In this document: in pieces, positions 1 to 10,464 of the stretch
Layout: each line of letters starts with the position of its first letter
Position numbering within the stretch: the stretch's first letter is position 1
NCBI GenBank assembly: GCA_009746045.1
Contig: RPFO01000561.1
Location: 1-33,074, forward strand
Direction: 5' to 3'
DNA from: Mesostigma viride
Taxonomy: Eukaryota; Streptophyta; Mesostigmatophyceae; Mesostigmatales; Mesostigmataceae
DNA length: 33,074 nucleotides
Program-made: the position numbers and the translations under genes
The notes under the pieces: generated by a model
The model's database searches: none
Told to the model about the DNA's origin: nothing
Seen by the model: the letters and a program-made list of their open reading frames with translations, nothing else

Positions 1-1570
1 AAAGAGAGAGATGCCGCAGCGCGTTGGGGCTGCCGCCCCACCAAACCCTCCCGCGTGGGGGCGCTCCCGCCCCCCACACCCCAGCCCCCCGCTCGGTTTC
101 CTGCACGCCTGCCCTAATTGTTCATGGACGACCCCGACCGCCTTCGGGCCCAATCGGCTCCCACGCGCTCCCCGGTGGCGCGCCTCGGCGGTCCTCTCGG
201 CTTGTTGCGGCCCTTTCTTGACGGATGTGGGCGACTCCGGCTGCGGGGGCTCGGGCGCCAACCGTCTCCCCCTCCTTGGTCTGCGAGGTCTGCCGGAAGC
301 GGGCAACCGCGGGCACCACATGTTTAGTTTTGTGATGCTTTGCAATTCGCGGTGGGCACTTGCAGTGTCTTACTCCCCCGCTATATTACGCGGTCCGCGC
401 CGGGCTCCTGGAGCGTGCCGCGCTGTCCCCCGGCGGCTACGGGCTGCCTCCCCGCCGGGTGCTCCGGCCCCCTGCCCGTGCGCCCCTTGGCGAGGCCCTC
501 GGGGCGGGCGTTGGGCCTGCCCGATGGGCCGCCGTTCTCTCGGCCCCTGGCGCCCTCGGCCCGGGGCCCACCCCGTCGCCTGCCCCGCCGACGGGTGGCG
601 CGGCGCTGTCGCCTAGGCTGGGCCCGGCCGGACCCCTGGCGGGCCTGGCGACACCCGGCGCCCGCCCCCGGCCCTCGCTCGCCCTGACGCTCTGGCCTCC
701 CTTCCCCGGCGCGGTTGGCCAGCCCAGCCGCCACCCTCGTCCTTTGCCGCGTGGGACGGCGGCCGCCCCGGGCCCACTCGTTCACCTCGTGGCCGCCCTC
801 GCACATTGTCGGCGTGGTGGGCCGAGCCACCTTGTTCTTGGGCGTACTGCCCTTTGTTGCTGGACGCGGTCGGGTTGCAGGCCGCCTTCCCCTCGCTTCC
901 CTCGCCCCCGCCTCCTGGCCTAGTGGCGCGCCGTGCGGGAAACGAATTTCTTTCCCCGCCCCCCCGATGACGGCCTCGACTGCTTTGGGGGTATGTCTTG
1001 GAAGGCTAATCACGCCGGCTGCCGGCTGCCCGTGGCATCTCCCGGCCGCCCGGCAGGAAGAGCTGCTTTCCCTGGACGAGCGGTGGGTCAGGAGGTGGTC
1101 GAGTTCGTCACGCGGTGGCTCGAGACGCTAGGTCTCGTGCGGGCGGCCTACCTCGCGGGCGGCGCCGACCTGGGCTCATGTTCCCGCGGCAGCTTCGCCT
1201 CTTCTTGGACGCCCAGGCCCGCCTCCCGGCCCGGTTGCCAGTGGGGGCTTTCTCATCACCTCCCTCGCCTGGCGCAGGCCGCATGCTGCGTGTGGAGTTC
1301 GGGGCCCCATCGCGGTTCAGGGCGGCCAGGCCATCTTGGTGGACGCGGCCGGGCGCGCCCAGCCCTAACCCGCGGGGACGCCTGTTTTCTGCTTCCTCCC
1401 GACATCCTGGAGTTGGCAGGCATCCCGCACGAATGGACCCCGCGGCTGACCAACCGTCGGCATCCTCTCGCGCGCCCAGATTGCTGCTCTCCCGGGTTGC
1501 TGGGAGGCCGGCTGGGACCCGCCCCCCCCTCATGTCCGGTCCCTTCTGGAGGGGGACGACCCCGAGTCGG

Positions 1571-1735
1571 GCCTCCTGTGCCATCTGCCTTGAGCCCTTC
1601 CGGCCGGGGGATGGCTTGTGTCGCCTGCCGCGTGCGGCCACACTTCCATCAAGCGTGCATCGCGCGCAGCTTGCTCCACTCCGCGCCGCGCTGCCGTTGT
1701 GCCGGGCTTTGTGCCGCCCCTGGGACTTGCGCTTC
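1571..1735 (+). pseudogene. RING-finger-like (RING-H2) zinc-binding segment, frame-broken
   Basis: One frame reads CAICLEPFRPGDGLC at the left. After a shift near 1630 another frame reads HFHQAC, and the first frame then gives LPLCR. Together these follow the C-x2-C ... C-x-H-x2-H-x2-C ... C-x2-C pattern of RING-H2 fingers, which usually act as E3 ubiquitin ligase modules or protein-binding modules. The segment lies upstream of the RT of the same element with no obvious gap, so it is probably the N-terminal part of the retrotransposon protein rather than a captured separate gene. Because the pattern needs two frames, it could still be coincidence in GC-rich DNA. Confidence 0.45.
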
Positions 1736-2699
1736 CTCTCGGCCCGCCCCCGGTCCGCTGGGTCCCCTGCCGGTCCCCACCGGGCTCCGGGGCCAGCTCT
1801 GCCTCCCCGACCCTGGCGCGCCCCCGGCCTCGTTGCCCGGGCGGGGCCTGGGGTGGTCGCGGGCGCGCTGGCGAGTGCCCCTGGGAGGGGCGCCGGCGTT
1901 CTCGATCCCCTCCGCTGGGGGTCCTCCCCGGTGGGCACTGCCTCCTCCGTGGCCCGGGCGGGCATGCCGGGCGCTGGTCGGGTCGTGGTGCGCGCGCCTG
2001 CCGGCCCGGCTGGGGAGACGCCGCAGGCCCACGTCCTGCCTTTGCTGGCGCCGCTCCCCGCACTTCAGCGCCCGCCGACGGCCTTCACCGGTGTGCGTGC
2101 TGCTTCCCACGGGGTCCCCGTGTGCTGGGTGTGTTCCACAACCGTAACCTCTCTGCCAGCACCTTCGCGCTGTGCACCCCGATCTCGGGCGGCGGATCTG
2201 CAGGCCATGAGCTGTTACCGGTGCCCGGAAGCTCACTGCCAGCGGGTGTCTCCATTACGGCGCGCTCAGCACGCGCGCGCCTGTGTTGCTCAACGGCCCC
2301 TCAACCGGCCAGCAGTCCCGGCCCCCTCCCCCCTCCCGCCTCGGCTCCCACCGGCTCCCAGCCCCCGCCGCCGACTACTCGGCCAGTTGGCGTTGGCTTG
2401 ACACGGTTCCCTGGGATGCATGCGCCATCAACACCCACGTCTACCCTGACCGACCTCCCCCACCGCGCGCGTAGCCTTTTCGCGCAATGTGCAATCGTTT
2501 CTCTCCGGCGCATGCACGCGCTCCGGACGACCGCTGGGCTTTAAACTGCACATGGTGACCCCCGCCTGCTCCTCACCCCTCTCGGGCGTGGTGTGCGCGG
2601 CCTCCAGGGTGCGGTTTATTGCCCGTTGCCGACGCTTTTTGCAGGGGGACTGGGAGGGGCCTGTTTGGCGTGCCGCCCAGCGCACGTACGGCCCGGCTG

Positions 2700-3780
2700 T
2701 CGGGGGAGGTCAACTTCGAGCGGGTGGCCGCCGACGTCATCCGCCTCGTCCGCGAGGGGCAGCTCAGCCGGGCCATGACCCGCTTGGAAATGGCCAAGCT
2801 GGCCCCCGCCAATGCGGCTACCTTGGCGGCCTTGGAGGCTCTTCACCCTGCATGCGGAGCCCGGATTCCAGCTGCCCGTGCCGGACCCCCTGCCGGCCCC
2901 CCTCCGGCTGGACCGCGACTGCTTCCTGGAGGTGATGCGTGCGGTCCCGCGGGCTTCCTCTACCGGGCGCTCGTCGGGCTGGCGCTACGAGCACTTGGAG
3001 GTCCTGGTGGGGCATGGGGGCGAGGACATTCTCTTTGACACCCTCATTGACCTGGCAGCTGGTCGCGTTCCTCCCGCTGCGCGCGAGTGGTTAGCGGGCG
3101 CTCGCCTCCTTGCTCTGCTCAAGGGTGTCTTGCCCCCCCGGAGGGCAAGGTGCGCCCGATCCGCCTGCGGTGAGGTGCTCCGCAAGCTCGTGGGCAAAGT
3201 GATCTGCCGCCAAAAGGCGCCCGAGCTTCGTGCCTTTTTCTGCCCGCCCCTCGCAGCGGGTGAGACCTCGGTGGCGGCCCAGCTGGGGGTGACGACTCCA
3301 GGCGGGGCGGATATCCTCATCCATTCGGTGCAGGCCTACCTCGAGGCCCACCCCACCCACGCTGTCGTCAAGGTCGACTGCCACAACGCGTTCAACAGTC
3401 TGTCCGCGCCAGCATGTTTGCGGCCGTCCTGGAGTCCTTCGAGGACTTGTACGCTTGGACAGCCGTGTGCTACGGCCAGCCCGGCCAACTGGTTCACATC
3501 ATGGAGGACGGCACTCGCGGCGGCCTGCTGTCGCGGTCGGGCACCCAGCAAGGGGACCCCCTGGGACCCCTGTACTTTGCCGCCCCCTCCAGGGTTGCCT
3601 CCAAGCGGTCCATGCTGCCCACCCGGCGGTCGCTATTCAGGCCTACTTGGATGATATCTACCTTCTGGCCCTGTGCCGGACACCACCGCAGCTCTGCTGG
3701 CACTGCAGACCGCGGTGGCCGACATCAACCTCCAGTTGACCCTGGCCAAGTGCGCGGTGTACTCGCCCCAAGGTGATTGC
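2700..3780 (+). pseudogene. Reverse transcriptase domain of the non-LTR element, frameshifted
   Basis: Successive frames carry recognisable RT blocks. The first is SSGWRYEHLEVL, followed by the K-x-RPI-like block with EVLRKLVGKV near 3170-3200. Then come VVKVDCHNAFNSLS (motif A, catalytic D) near 3366-3405, SGTQQGDPLGPLYF (motif B) near 3537-3580, and QAYLDDIYLLA (motif C, catalytic DD) near 3640-3670. LTLAKCAVYSP (motif D/E region) lies near 3738-3770. The enzyme would copy element RNA at a nicked target site. Shifts near 3400, 3590 and 3670 separate the motifs, so the enzyme cannot be made as it stands. The catalytic residues themselves are intact, which suggests fairly recent decay or sequencing indels. 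Confidence 0.8.
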
Positions 3781-4669
3781 TCCGGCTTTCCGCCCCAGCT
3801 CCTTGGGCCGGGACGAGCGCCTCCATGGGTTGGATGTCCTCGGCGTTCCGGTTGGCGACCGCGTTTGTCATCGATGCTCTGCGGGCCGCCCTCGAGGCAC
3901 GCACTGAGGTACTGCCCTTGATTGCGCGCCTTTCCATGATTCCGCAGACCAAGGGTCTGCTTCTGTGGTTTTGCGCTCACCCTCGCGTCGTTCACTTGGC
4001 TCCGGGGCGCTCTTTCCGGCTCAGGTCCGGCTGGCCGCCGAGGGCCACGACGAACGCATCCAGTCGGCCTTGGCGCAGCTGGTCCCGGGCCCCGACCCTC
4101 GCCACATGCTATTCGCATTGCCTCCCTGCCTGCACGGATGGGTGGCTGTGGTCTGACCGCGTGCCGCCCGGCTGGCCCCAGCGGCATTTTTGGGCTCCGT
4201 CGCTCAGTCGTGGGCGGAAAGCTGCCGGCTCCTGCCCTTTTGGCAACGGCAGCGCCTGACCTCCTGGACCCAGCAGCCTTTGCCCTTCGTCACCGCCATC
4301 CAGGAGGCCTATGCTGAGATCCAGCAGGCTGTTCTCCCGTCCGTGCCGCTCAGGCGGTACAGCGCCACCTCCCTCGCGGCACTCCCTCGTCGCCTCCGTT
4401 CAATTCCCGCCGCATTCCCTGCTCGCGTCATCGATAAACACCAGAAAACCTACGCGGGTATTCTGCACACGGCTGATTGGATTGCTCTTTTCGCGGACCT
4501 CAACGCCCAGGGACGTGCGTGGCTGTTCTCGCTTTCCTTGCGGAGTGTGGCTCGGCGTACCTTCGTGCTCTTCCCATGGCCCCCCATTCGCCTTGGCTCC
4601 CAGCCACTACTCGGTGGCGCCCCGGCACCAGCCATTTGCCCCGCAGCCTCTTGTTCCGGCCGGGCGGCC

Positions 4670-5288
4670 TTGTGGTAGCTGTGGGCAGCCCTGGATCCCA
4701 CGGGGACTCACTACCTTGCCTGCATGGGGGGCCAACAGAATCAGAATTGGTATTTGTTATTTGCACACTGTCCTCCTGACGGTGGTGCTCGCCATGATTC
4801 GGTCGGTTTCCCCCACGCGAACATCCGGTCCGAGGATGCGGATGGCGCTGCCTTCTATTCCCCAACCACGGCCTGACAATCGTGGTGCTGGACTTTGAGG
4901 GGGGTGGCCGGCATCTGCTTATTGACGTTTCGGTGGCGCGGCCCTTGGCTCTTAGCCACGTGGCTGGGGCCTCCCTCACGGCAGGTTACACGGCGGACCG
5001 GGCGGAGCGGGCCAAGCTCCTGGCCTACGGCGACGTCGGGCACCATCGTGTGGTGCCCTTTGTCCTGGAGGAGTTTGGGGCCATGGGGCCCTGACCTCCG
5101 CCTTCTTCAAGGAGTGCTGCCGGCTCCGGGAGGACCGGCTGGACCTGGAGGGCCAGCGGGCCCCATGGTCGGCGCGGACCTGGACGTCATATTGGCGTCA
5201 GCGCTTGTCGGTGGCGCTGACTCGGGCCATGGCTGACATCATGCTCCGCCGTACGCGGGCTGATTTTGCGGTGCAGCAGGGCTATTAG
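4670..5288 (+). pseudogene. Zinc knuckle and restriction-like endonuclease domain of the non-LTR element
   Basis: Near 4670-4735 two frames together give CGSCGQPW...GTHYLACMGG. This matches the C-x2-C(G)...G-x-H...C knuckle that precedes the PD-(D/E)xK endonuclease in RLE-type retrotransposons. The next frame, from about 4880, reads RHLLIDVSVARPLALSH and later HRVVPFVLEEFGAMG. This is the usual acidic core strand followed by a conserved block. After a one-frame change near 5090 the C-terminus continues through FFKECCRLRED to a TAG stop at 5286-5288. The role would be first-strand nicking for target-primed reverse transcription. Assignment rests on motif pattern only. Confidence 0.6.
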
Positions 5289-5626
5289 GTTCCTCCCGTT
5301 AGGCGTTTCCATTGGTCTTATCGTAGTATAGAGCTTTGACATGGCTCTGTATATAGGTTTATAGCTGGGCGTTTGCTTTGGTTTGAGTGATTTCACTCTG
5401 CTGTAAGTAATTATATTTTTAATATATGTAAGGTTGTGATATACCAACCCGAAGGGCAACTCATGGACATGCTTGGCCCCCAAGGACAGCCATTGGATAT
5501 GGGTGGGTTGGATGGCATCTGGTTTGCAAAATTGTGAAGTTACAGCCGATGCATCGGCAGTATTTCTGCCCATTTAGGGGTTAAATAATATAACCTACTC
5601 GCGGCCGGTATGTTCTGGTTTCACAG
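5289..5626. other. Spacer between the non-LTR element and the split gene
   Basis: Base composition drops sharply here from GC-rich to AT-rich, marking the edge of the retroelement. There is no convincing gene, only a 24-codon ATG ORF at about 5463. A TTTCACAG acceptor-like sequence lies directly before the ATG at 5627, so an upstream non-coding or coding exon may be spliced to it. No terminal inverted repeat was found here that matches the far side near 30900-31200. Confidence 0.5.
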
Positions 5627-8600
5627 ATGTCCAGTCTGACGGTCGACAAAAGGGGACGTCCATATCAGGACGCTGTTTTCCGGATTTTTGAGAAGGATCC
5701 CGATAAGAAGTGCCGGGATAGGAAATGTAAAAAGCTGTCAATTACCGACATGGGTCGGTGTGGGGAACACATCGTAGCTTTCGGAAAGGACATGATTTCC
5801 TGTCATCTGCGACAATACGTTGACAACAATTGTTTGGGAGGGGCGCAGATGGACGTCCTTCTTGAGGATGGAGTGGACGGAGCCAAAAGGGCTGTGATTC
5901 GGCTGTCGGAAATGGATGATGACAAAGAGGACGTGAACATTCGCCTTAGCAGGCACGACGATAAGACAGCCGAGTGTGTGTTTCGGTCTGGAGGAATGGA
6001 GGATGAGAGCCGGGTCTTCCATGATGCCGCAGAGAAGGTGGTTGAATGGATGATGGGTTGGTCAAATCTTGACGTTCGCATATTCAACCGTCTTACGTCT
6101 GATTTCCTTCTTAGAGGAAGTTTCAAGGTGATTGACCGTGCAAGGCAGTCCAGGAACCAGCTATCCCCTTCGATGGCCAGTCCGATCGCACGCATGATTG
6201 AGGAGGGCCCTCTTCCGCGCAACCTTGCCTCGAGATTTCGAAAACACCGTGAAGGGCTCGACCGGAAATCAGCAGCGATTTCCCATTCGCGAACCACTTA
6301 TGGGTCGACGGAGGTGGTAACGGATTTTTTTTTGCAGTTCCTTGCCAAAAGATTCTTTTGTATGAGGGACATAGAGTTGTTTGTATAGAGAGTGAATTGA
6401 CGAAAGTTGCGACGGCGGTCGCATCTTTAGTGCGTTGTTCTCTTGTTATGACTATCTGTTCATTCTGAATAGTAACGTTCTTTGTACCTTGACATAATGA
6501 TGCATTTTTTGTATTGAGTTGCGACGTGGGGCGCATCTTCCTGCTGACTCGTATGATTTTTCCAAATTTTTTGTTTTGTTGTTGCAGATGGAAAAGGGCG
6601 GCCCTACATCGCAGGTGGTCGGCGACTCTCCCCCTATAGGGGGGAAGGGTCTGAAGGGCAACCAGTTCAGGCCCAAGGCGCCTCCTCACAACAGCCTCCT
6701 CACAAGCGTGCAAGGTCGGGGACGCCGCCCCCGAGGGTGGCTCCTGGTGTCAGCTTTGCCGTCGTCGTTGGGAGGGATGATGACCTCGGTGGTCGTGAGA
6801 GGGATGACGATCCGATTGCGCGGTTTCAGCGACTCGCGAATGGCACTCGTGAAGAGCAAATCGCGCTGTACCGAGACATCATTTCGGACAAACCTGAGTA
6901 CGCCAGTGTGCCTTGGCTCACCAAAAGCCAATTCGCGCCTCGTATTGAAAACATGCTCCAGAGTGAGCTAAGGGCGGCTCGGTTGGCTCAGAATGCGCCA
7001 CAGACAGTAGCCGCCGCGCCCTCCCATGCCGCGCCTGCCGCAGCAGCCCAAAAGAGGGGGGAGGGTGTGCACGAGTCGGCCGCAGGGCCCTTAACCGCAA
7101 GGGATCCCCCCGCGACTTTCAAGCCGGTCGCGACGGGCGATATGCCCCCGCCGCGGCCAAGGGGAAGGGGGAAGGGGGTCGATGCAGGGGAAGACGATGT
7201 TTTCGATATGACGCTGAGCAATTTGGAAGGTGGCGGGCCGCTTGCGTCGATCTTCGTAAGTCTCTGCCCATTTAATTGATGTCGTGAAATACAATAAGCA
7301 TTGTGTTGCAATATTCGCCATAAATGTCATTTCCGACGCCTAAGCGGATTTATACTTTCCGTTGAAATGTTCGCAGGGCCGGCACGAGGATGTGGGTGCA
7401 AGAGAAGCCCGCTCAATGGCGGGAAGCACCCAGGTACATGAGTGCGTCAGATTCCTCTCCTTGTCTTGTATTGAAAAGGTTTGCGTGCGTACATCCTTGT
7501 TTCTGTTTTTAGTAATTTTTTTCTTGTGAATGGACAATCGCGTTTTCTATTTTTGCAGGGAAGTCCGTTCGAGCCGCAAGAGGGCGGTGAGAGGAGGGGA
7601 AGTGGATCTTACGGTGGTTCTACTGCAGAGGGGGGAAGGGTAAGTTACCGTTGACTTACAAATTGAAAGTTTAGGTTCGTCCTTAATTGACAGAGTTACG
7701 ACGGCCGGCGTTTCTCTACACTTTTCTTACATTAAAAATCTTCCGTTGATAATGTTCTTGCAGGAAGCCGGTCGTCAGGGTGGGGCAAATCTCCCGGGAG
7801 AGGGGGCTATCGCTGTCGGTGAGCCTGTGTCAGAGGGCGTAGTTGGAAGCGACGGCGATACTGCCAATGCGAAACGTCTGCAGGAGCAAGCGGATGCTGT
7901 TATGCTGAGGATGTTGGCAAAACGGGTTGTAACCGAGCTGAGAACGGAACATGCCACACCTGAGGCACGGAACCACTTGATGACTCTCCATCAAGTCGGT
8001 GAGTTGACCGTCAAGCATGTGTGTCCGACAGATGGCGCCACACAGCCTGAGGAGATCCCGAGCGCCAAGGCCTTGATAAAGTGGATGCAGGAGGCCCTGT
8101 TCGAGGGCCAAGGCAAGCAGAAGAAGTGGAAGCTGAGGACGGTGACGGAGAAGGACGCCAAGCATCTGATCAAGATTTTTAAGGAGCACAATGCCCTCCG
8201 GGAACAGTTGTGTCCGAAGAGCGCGAAGGGGTCGAAGAAAGCGGTTGAGGGGAATGAGGTATACCTCTGTTTTGAGGGGGGGTTTGTTCTTGAGGTCCAG
8301 GTTTCATGTAGGTTGCGACGGCCGGCGTTTCTCAAGTGTGACATTTACTTTATTCCTTTTGGTTATGCTTTCCTGATTTTTTCGCATCACGGTTGAGGGA
8401 AATGAGCCAAGTGTACCTCTGTTGTGAGGGGGGCTTTGATCTTGAGGTTCAGGTTTCATGTAGGTTGCGACGGCCGGCGTTTCTCAAGTGTGACATTTAC
8501 TTTATTCCTTTTGGTTATGCTTTCCTGATTTTTTCGCATCACTGCAGTACGTGCAGGCCGAGAGGGCGACCCACGCGGCCATCATGTACTCAATCAGCCT

Positions 8601-9676
8601 CGACCAGCACCCGAGCCGCTCGAAAGTGAAAATAGCGAGTACGTGGACTGCTGCCGTCGACGAATACCAGAAGGGACTCTCCGAAGCACTTGCGACCTAC
8701 AAGGGGAAGGCGCCGAAGGGAAAGGGGAAAGGAAAGGAGGTGGAGGTTGCGGATGCTCCCGTGTCTCTGCTTGAGAAATGGGAGAAGTCCCCGGTGTCGC
8801 AGGATGATGATGACATCCTGGATGTGAACGATGAGATCGCGAAGGGCAAACGGTTGCGGCAGCAGCTTGCCGTTCAGCCTCGGGACCTAGCTGAGATGTC
8901 CAAAGCCTTGGTGCATCGAAATCGGGTGTGGACAAGGAACCTGTTCGTGGGGCCTCAGAAGCTCCTCGCACGAGACTTGCATCTGTCGAGAGCCGAGCAG
9001 AACGCCACCATTTTTGCAAACTCGGAGTCCGACTACGGCCACGACAAGCTGGTGATTCCTGTGTGGCGGTACTCGTTCCAGTTTTTGGCCGACCGGTTCC
9101 CCGGGACTTTTTATGAGTGGATGAGAAATGATGAAACCCAGCGTGAGGTCGCGCAACTTTTCGGGGACAGGGCGGGGACCAGGACAATGAAGGCTGGCTA
9201 CGCTCGCGCAATGACTGACATGGAGATTGATCTCTACCTGCACACGAGCTCGGCCAAGGAGATGGCCGAATATGCTGCCCTCAAGGTTATTACGGGACCG
9301 GGCAAGACGCTGGACGATCTGAAGCCCGTGGACGCGAGAAAGGCCGCGCTTTTGGAAAGTTTGTGCAGGTCCGCCTGGGAGATGGTTCCACTCGAGAAGA
9401 AGCCAACGTTTCCGCCAGCCATTTGCGGCTTTCTCGTGCTGGACGGGAACCACTTTACCACACTCATCAAATCGGTGATGTACGAACTGAACACCCCAAA
9501 TATGACGGTGGACCAAAGATCTGTGTGGTACAAGGCAATGCTGAATGGTTTCATGAAGGCGGAAAAGGTCAGGGTCCTTGCGCGGGGAGGGAAGGAGCAG
9601 GAAGTCACGAAGACCGTGGCCGCGGAGAAGCTGGAGGAGTGGGCAACGGATTGGAAGAAATTCGGGGGGGTGGACG
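5627..9676 (+). CDS. Unknown multi-exon gene, 5' part (exons 1-6a), cut by an LTR element
   Basis: The proposed exons are 5627-6359, 6588-7255, 7377-7433, 7559-7639, 7764-8258 and 8548-9676. From exon 2 onward every intron is phase 0 with GT and AG borders (GTAAGT, GTACAT, GTAAGT, GTATAC) and exon lengths are multiples of three. The exon 1 donor (GTATGA at 6360, phase 1) is the least certain. Exon 1 gives a charged protein with a Cys/His patch (KKCRDRKCKKLS ... RCGEHIV), exons 2-4 are low-complexity Gly/Pro/Arg linker, and exons 5-6 are helical and Lys/Glu-rich. I recognise no family. The exon 6 frame stops shortly after the LTR at 9677 but resumes at 22956 once the insertion and one target copy are removed. 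It converges with a DDE-like gene, so an accessory protein of the same mobile element is possible but unproven. Confidence 0.7.
6360..6587 (+). other. Intron 1 of the split gene
   Basis: This AT-rich interval has a GTATGA donor and ends in TTGTTGTTGCAG. It holds two diverged copies of the GTTGCGAC intron motif, at 6406-6424 and about 6518-6535. The donor choice keeps exon 1 in frame with the good reading frame of exon 2. GTAACG at 6317 looks stronger by eye but gives the wrong frame. Confidence 0.5.
8243..8545 (+). repeat. Tandem duplication of about 150 bp spanning the exon 5 donor and intron 5
   Basis: Copy 1 (about 8243-8392) and copy 2 (about 8393-8545) are near identical over their last 90 bases and diverge more at their starts. 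Each copy contains one GTTGCGAC...GCGTTTCT motif, at 8312-8332 and 8464-8484. The unit includes the last bases of exon 5. In copy 2 the GAG/GTATAC donor is altered to GAGCCAAGTGTACC, so only the first donor is likely to be used. The acceptor is CTGCAG at 8542-8547. Confidence 0.85.
9672..9676 (+). repeat. Target site duplication GGACG, left copy
   Basis: The five bases directly before the left LTR match the five directly after the right LTR (22951-22955). A 5-bp duplication is what Copia and other LTR integrases produce. Confidence 0.93.
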
Positions 9677-10371
9677 AGTTAACGCCAAGCGCATTGGCGT
9701 GATCCTGATTCAGCATTTCTCTGCGATTCCAGCGTCACCGGAACGAGTTCATTCCGACAAGTATCAAGAAAGTTATGGCGTTCCGACTTCCCGGTCGCGC
9801 GCGAGCGCGAGCCGGCTGTTCGTCTAAGTCGGACGTGAATATTTGCCGACGACATATGGGGTCGACAGTAATTCCTGGGCTGACAGGAATTAGGTGCTGT
9901 ACCTACGACGGTATTGGATTAATACGTCATACGCAGGAAATAGGAACCTAACCTGTGGTCTGTTGGTACCGCAGGCTTAGTCCTGGACTTCTGGGTGCAG
10001 ATGCAATAGTCACTGTGGACTGTGCTCTGTGGTCACTGTGCCTGTATGGCAGACCTACTGTATAGGAGTTGGGCGCTGTACAGGTAGTGAATACTGTACC
10101 GGGGGTGTTATTACTGAGCAGGCCTCCTAGGCTGCTCAGGACTAGCAAGCACAGTGCACAAGTATATAAACAATAGGCCAGTGCCAAATGGGCATCTCTT
10201 GCGAGCCCGCCTCACGTGTTGTGCCTTGACTTGGCAAGCGCGTGTACAAGCCTCAAGTGTGTGAGCGCTGTAACATTATCCGATTTAACAAAGCTCCGTT
10301 TCCAACCATATTCACACATTGCTGCATTGCAACCATATCCTTCACATTGCGTGTGCTAGGAACGTTTAACT
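9677..10371 (+). repeat. Left LTR of the Copia-like element
   Basis: This 695-bp LTR matches 22256-22950 base for base as far as I could compare by eye. It starts AGTTAACG and ends CGTTTAACT. A TATATAAA box at 10163-10170 suggests the U3/R promoter, leaving about 200 bp of R-U5. I could not recognise a standard primer-binding site at 10372 onward: the usual TGG start is absent, so an internal tRNA fragment may prime. Confidence 0.95.
10163..10170 (+). promoter_or_regulatory. TATA box of the left LTR
   Basis: TATATAAA sits about 200 bp from the LTR end, the expected place for the Pol II promoter driving the genomic RNA. The same box is at 22742-22749 in the right LTR. Confidence 0.6.
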
Positions 10372-10464
10372 CAAATTACAACCAGTCTCAGCGGAACGGC
10401 CAGGAGGGTCGTTGCCGGCTGTGGTGTGCAGCGTTGACGACGCGAGGAGCTCGTCTGGTGGTGA

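Larger units (their letters stand above)
1..5288 (+). pseudogene. Degenerate non-LTR retrotransposon, RLE type, with RING-like segment
   Basis: This stretch is far richer in G+C than the rest of the window and is open in several frames at once, so long ORFs alone mean little. Read piecewise on the + strand it gives, in order, a RING-like segment (about 1571-1735), a helical pre-RT segment (about 2700-2860), reverse transcriptase blocks (2880-3780), a thumb/connection region (3800-4590), a C-x2-C...H...C knuckle (about 4670-4735) and an endonuclease-like domain (4870-5288). That order is known for R2-like elements carrying a restriction-like endonuclease. No single frame holds it all: there are shifts near 1630, 3400, 3590, 3670, 4680 and 5090 and several stops, so this copy is dead unless the assembly is poor. 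The 5' end lies outside the window or is unmarked, and no poly-A tail or target duplication is visible at the 3' end. Confidence 0.72.

Noticed and set aside
1-2950. Many overlapping ORFs of 150-430 codons on both strands
   Set aside because: High GC content removes stops in all frames; only short motif patterns support real coding here.
5289-5626. Terminal inverted repeat matching 30900-31200
   Set aside because: Only weak AT-rich similarity was found by eye, not above background.
9948-10187. 79-codon ORF on the minus strand of the LTR, also at 22527-22766
   Set aside because: It appears twice only because it lies in the LTR; there is no motif, and it is antisense to the promoter region.
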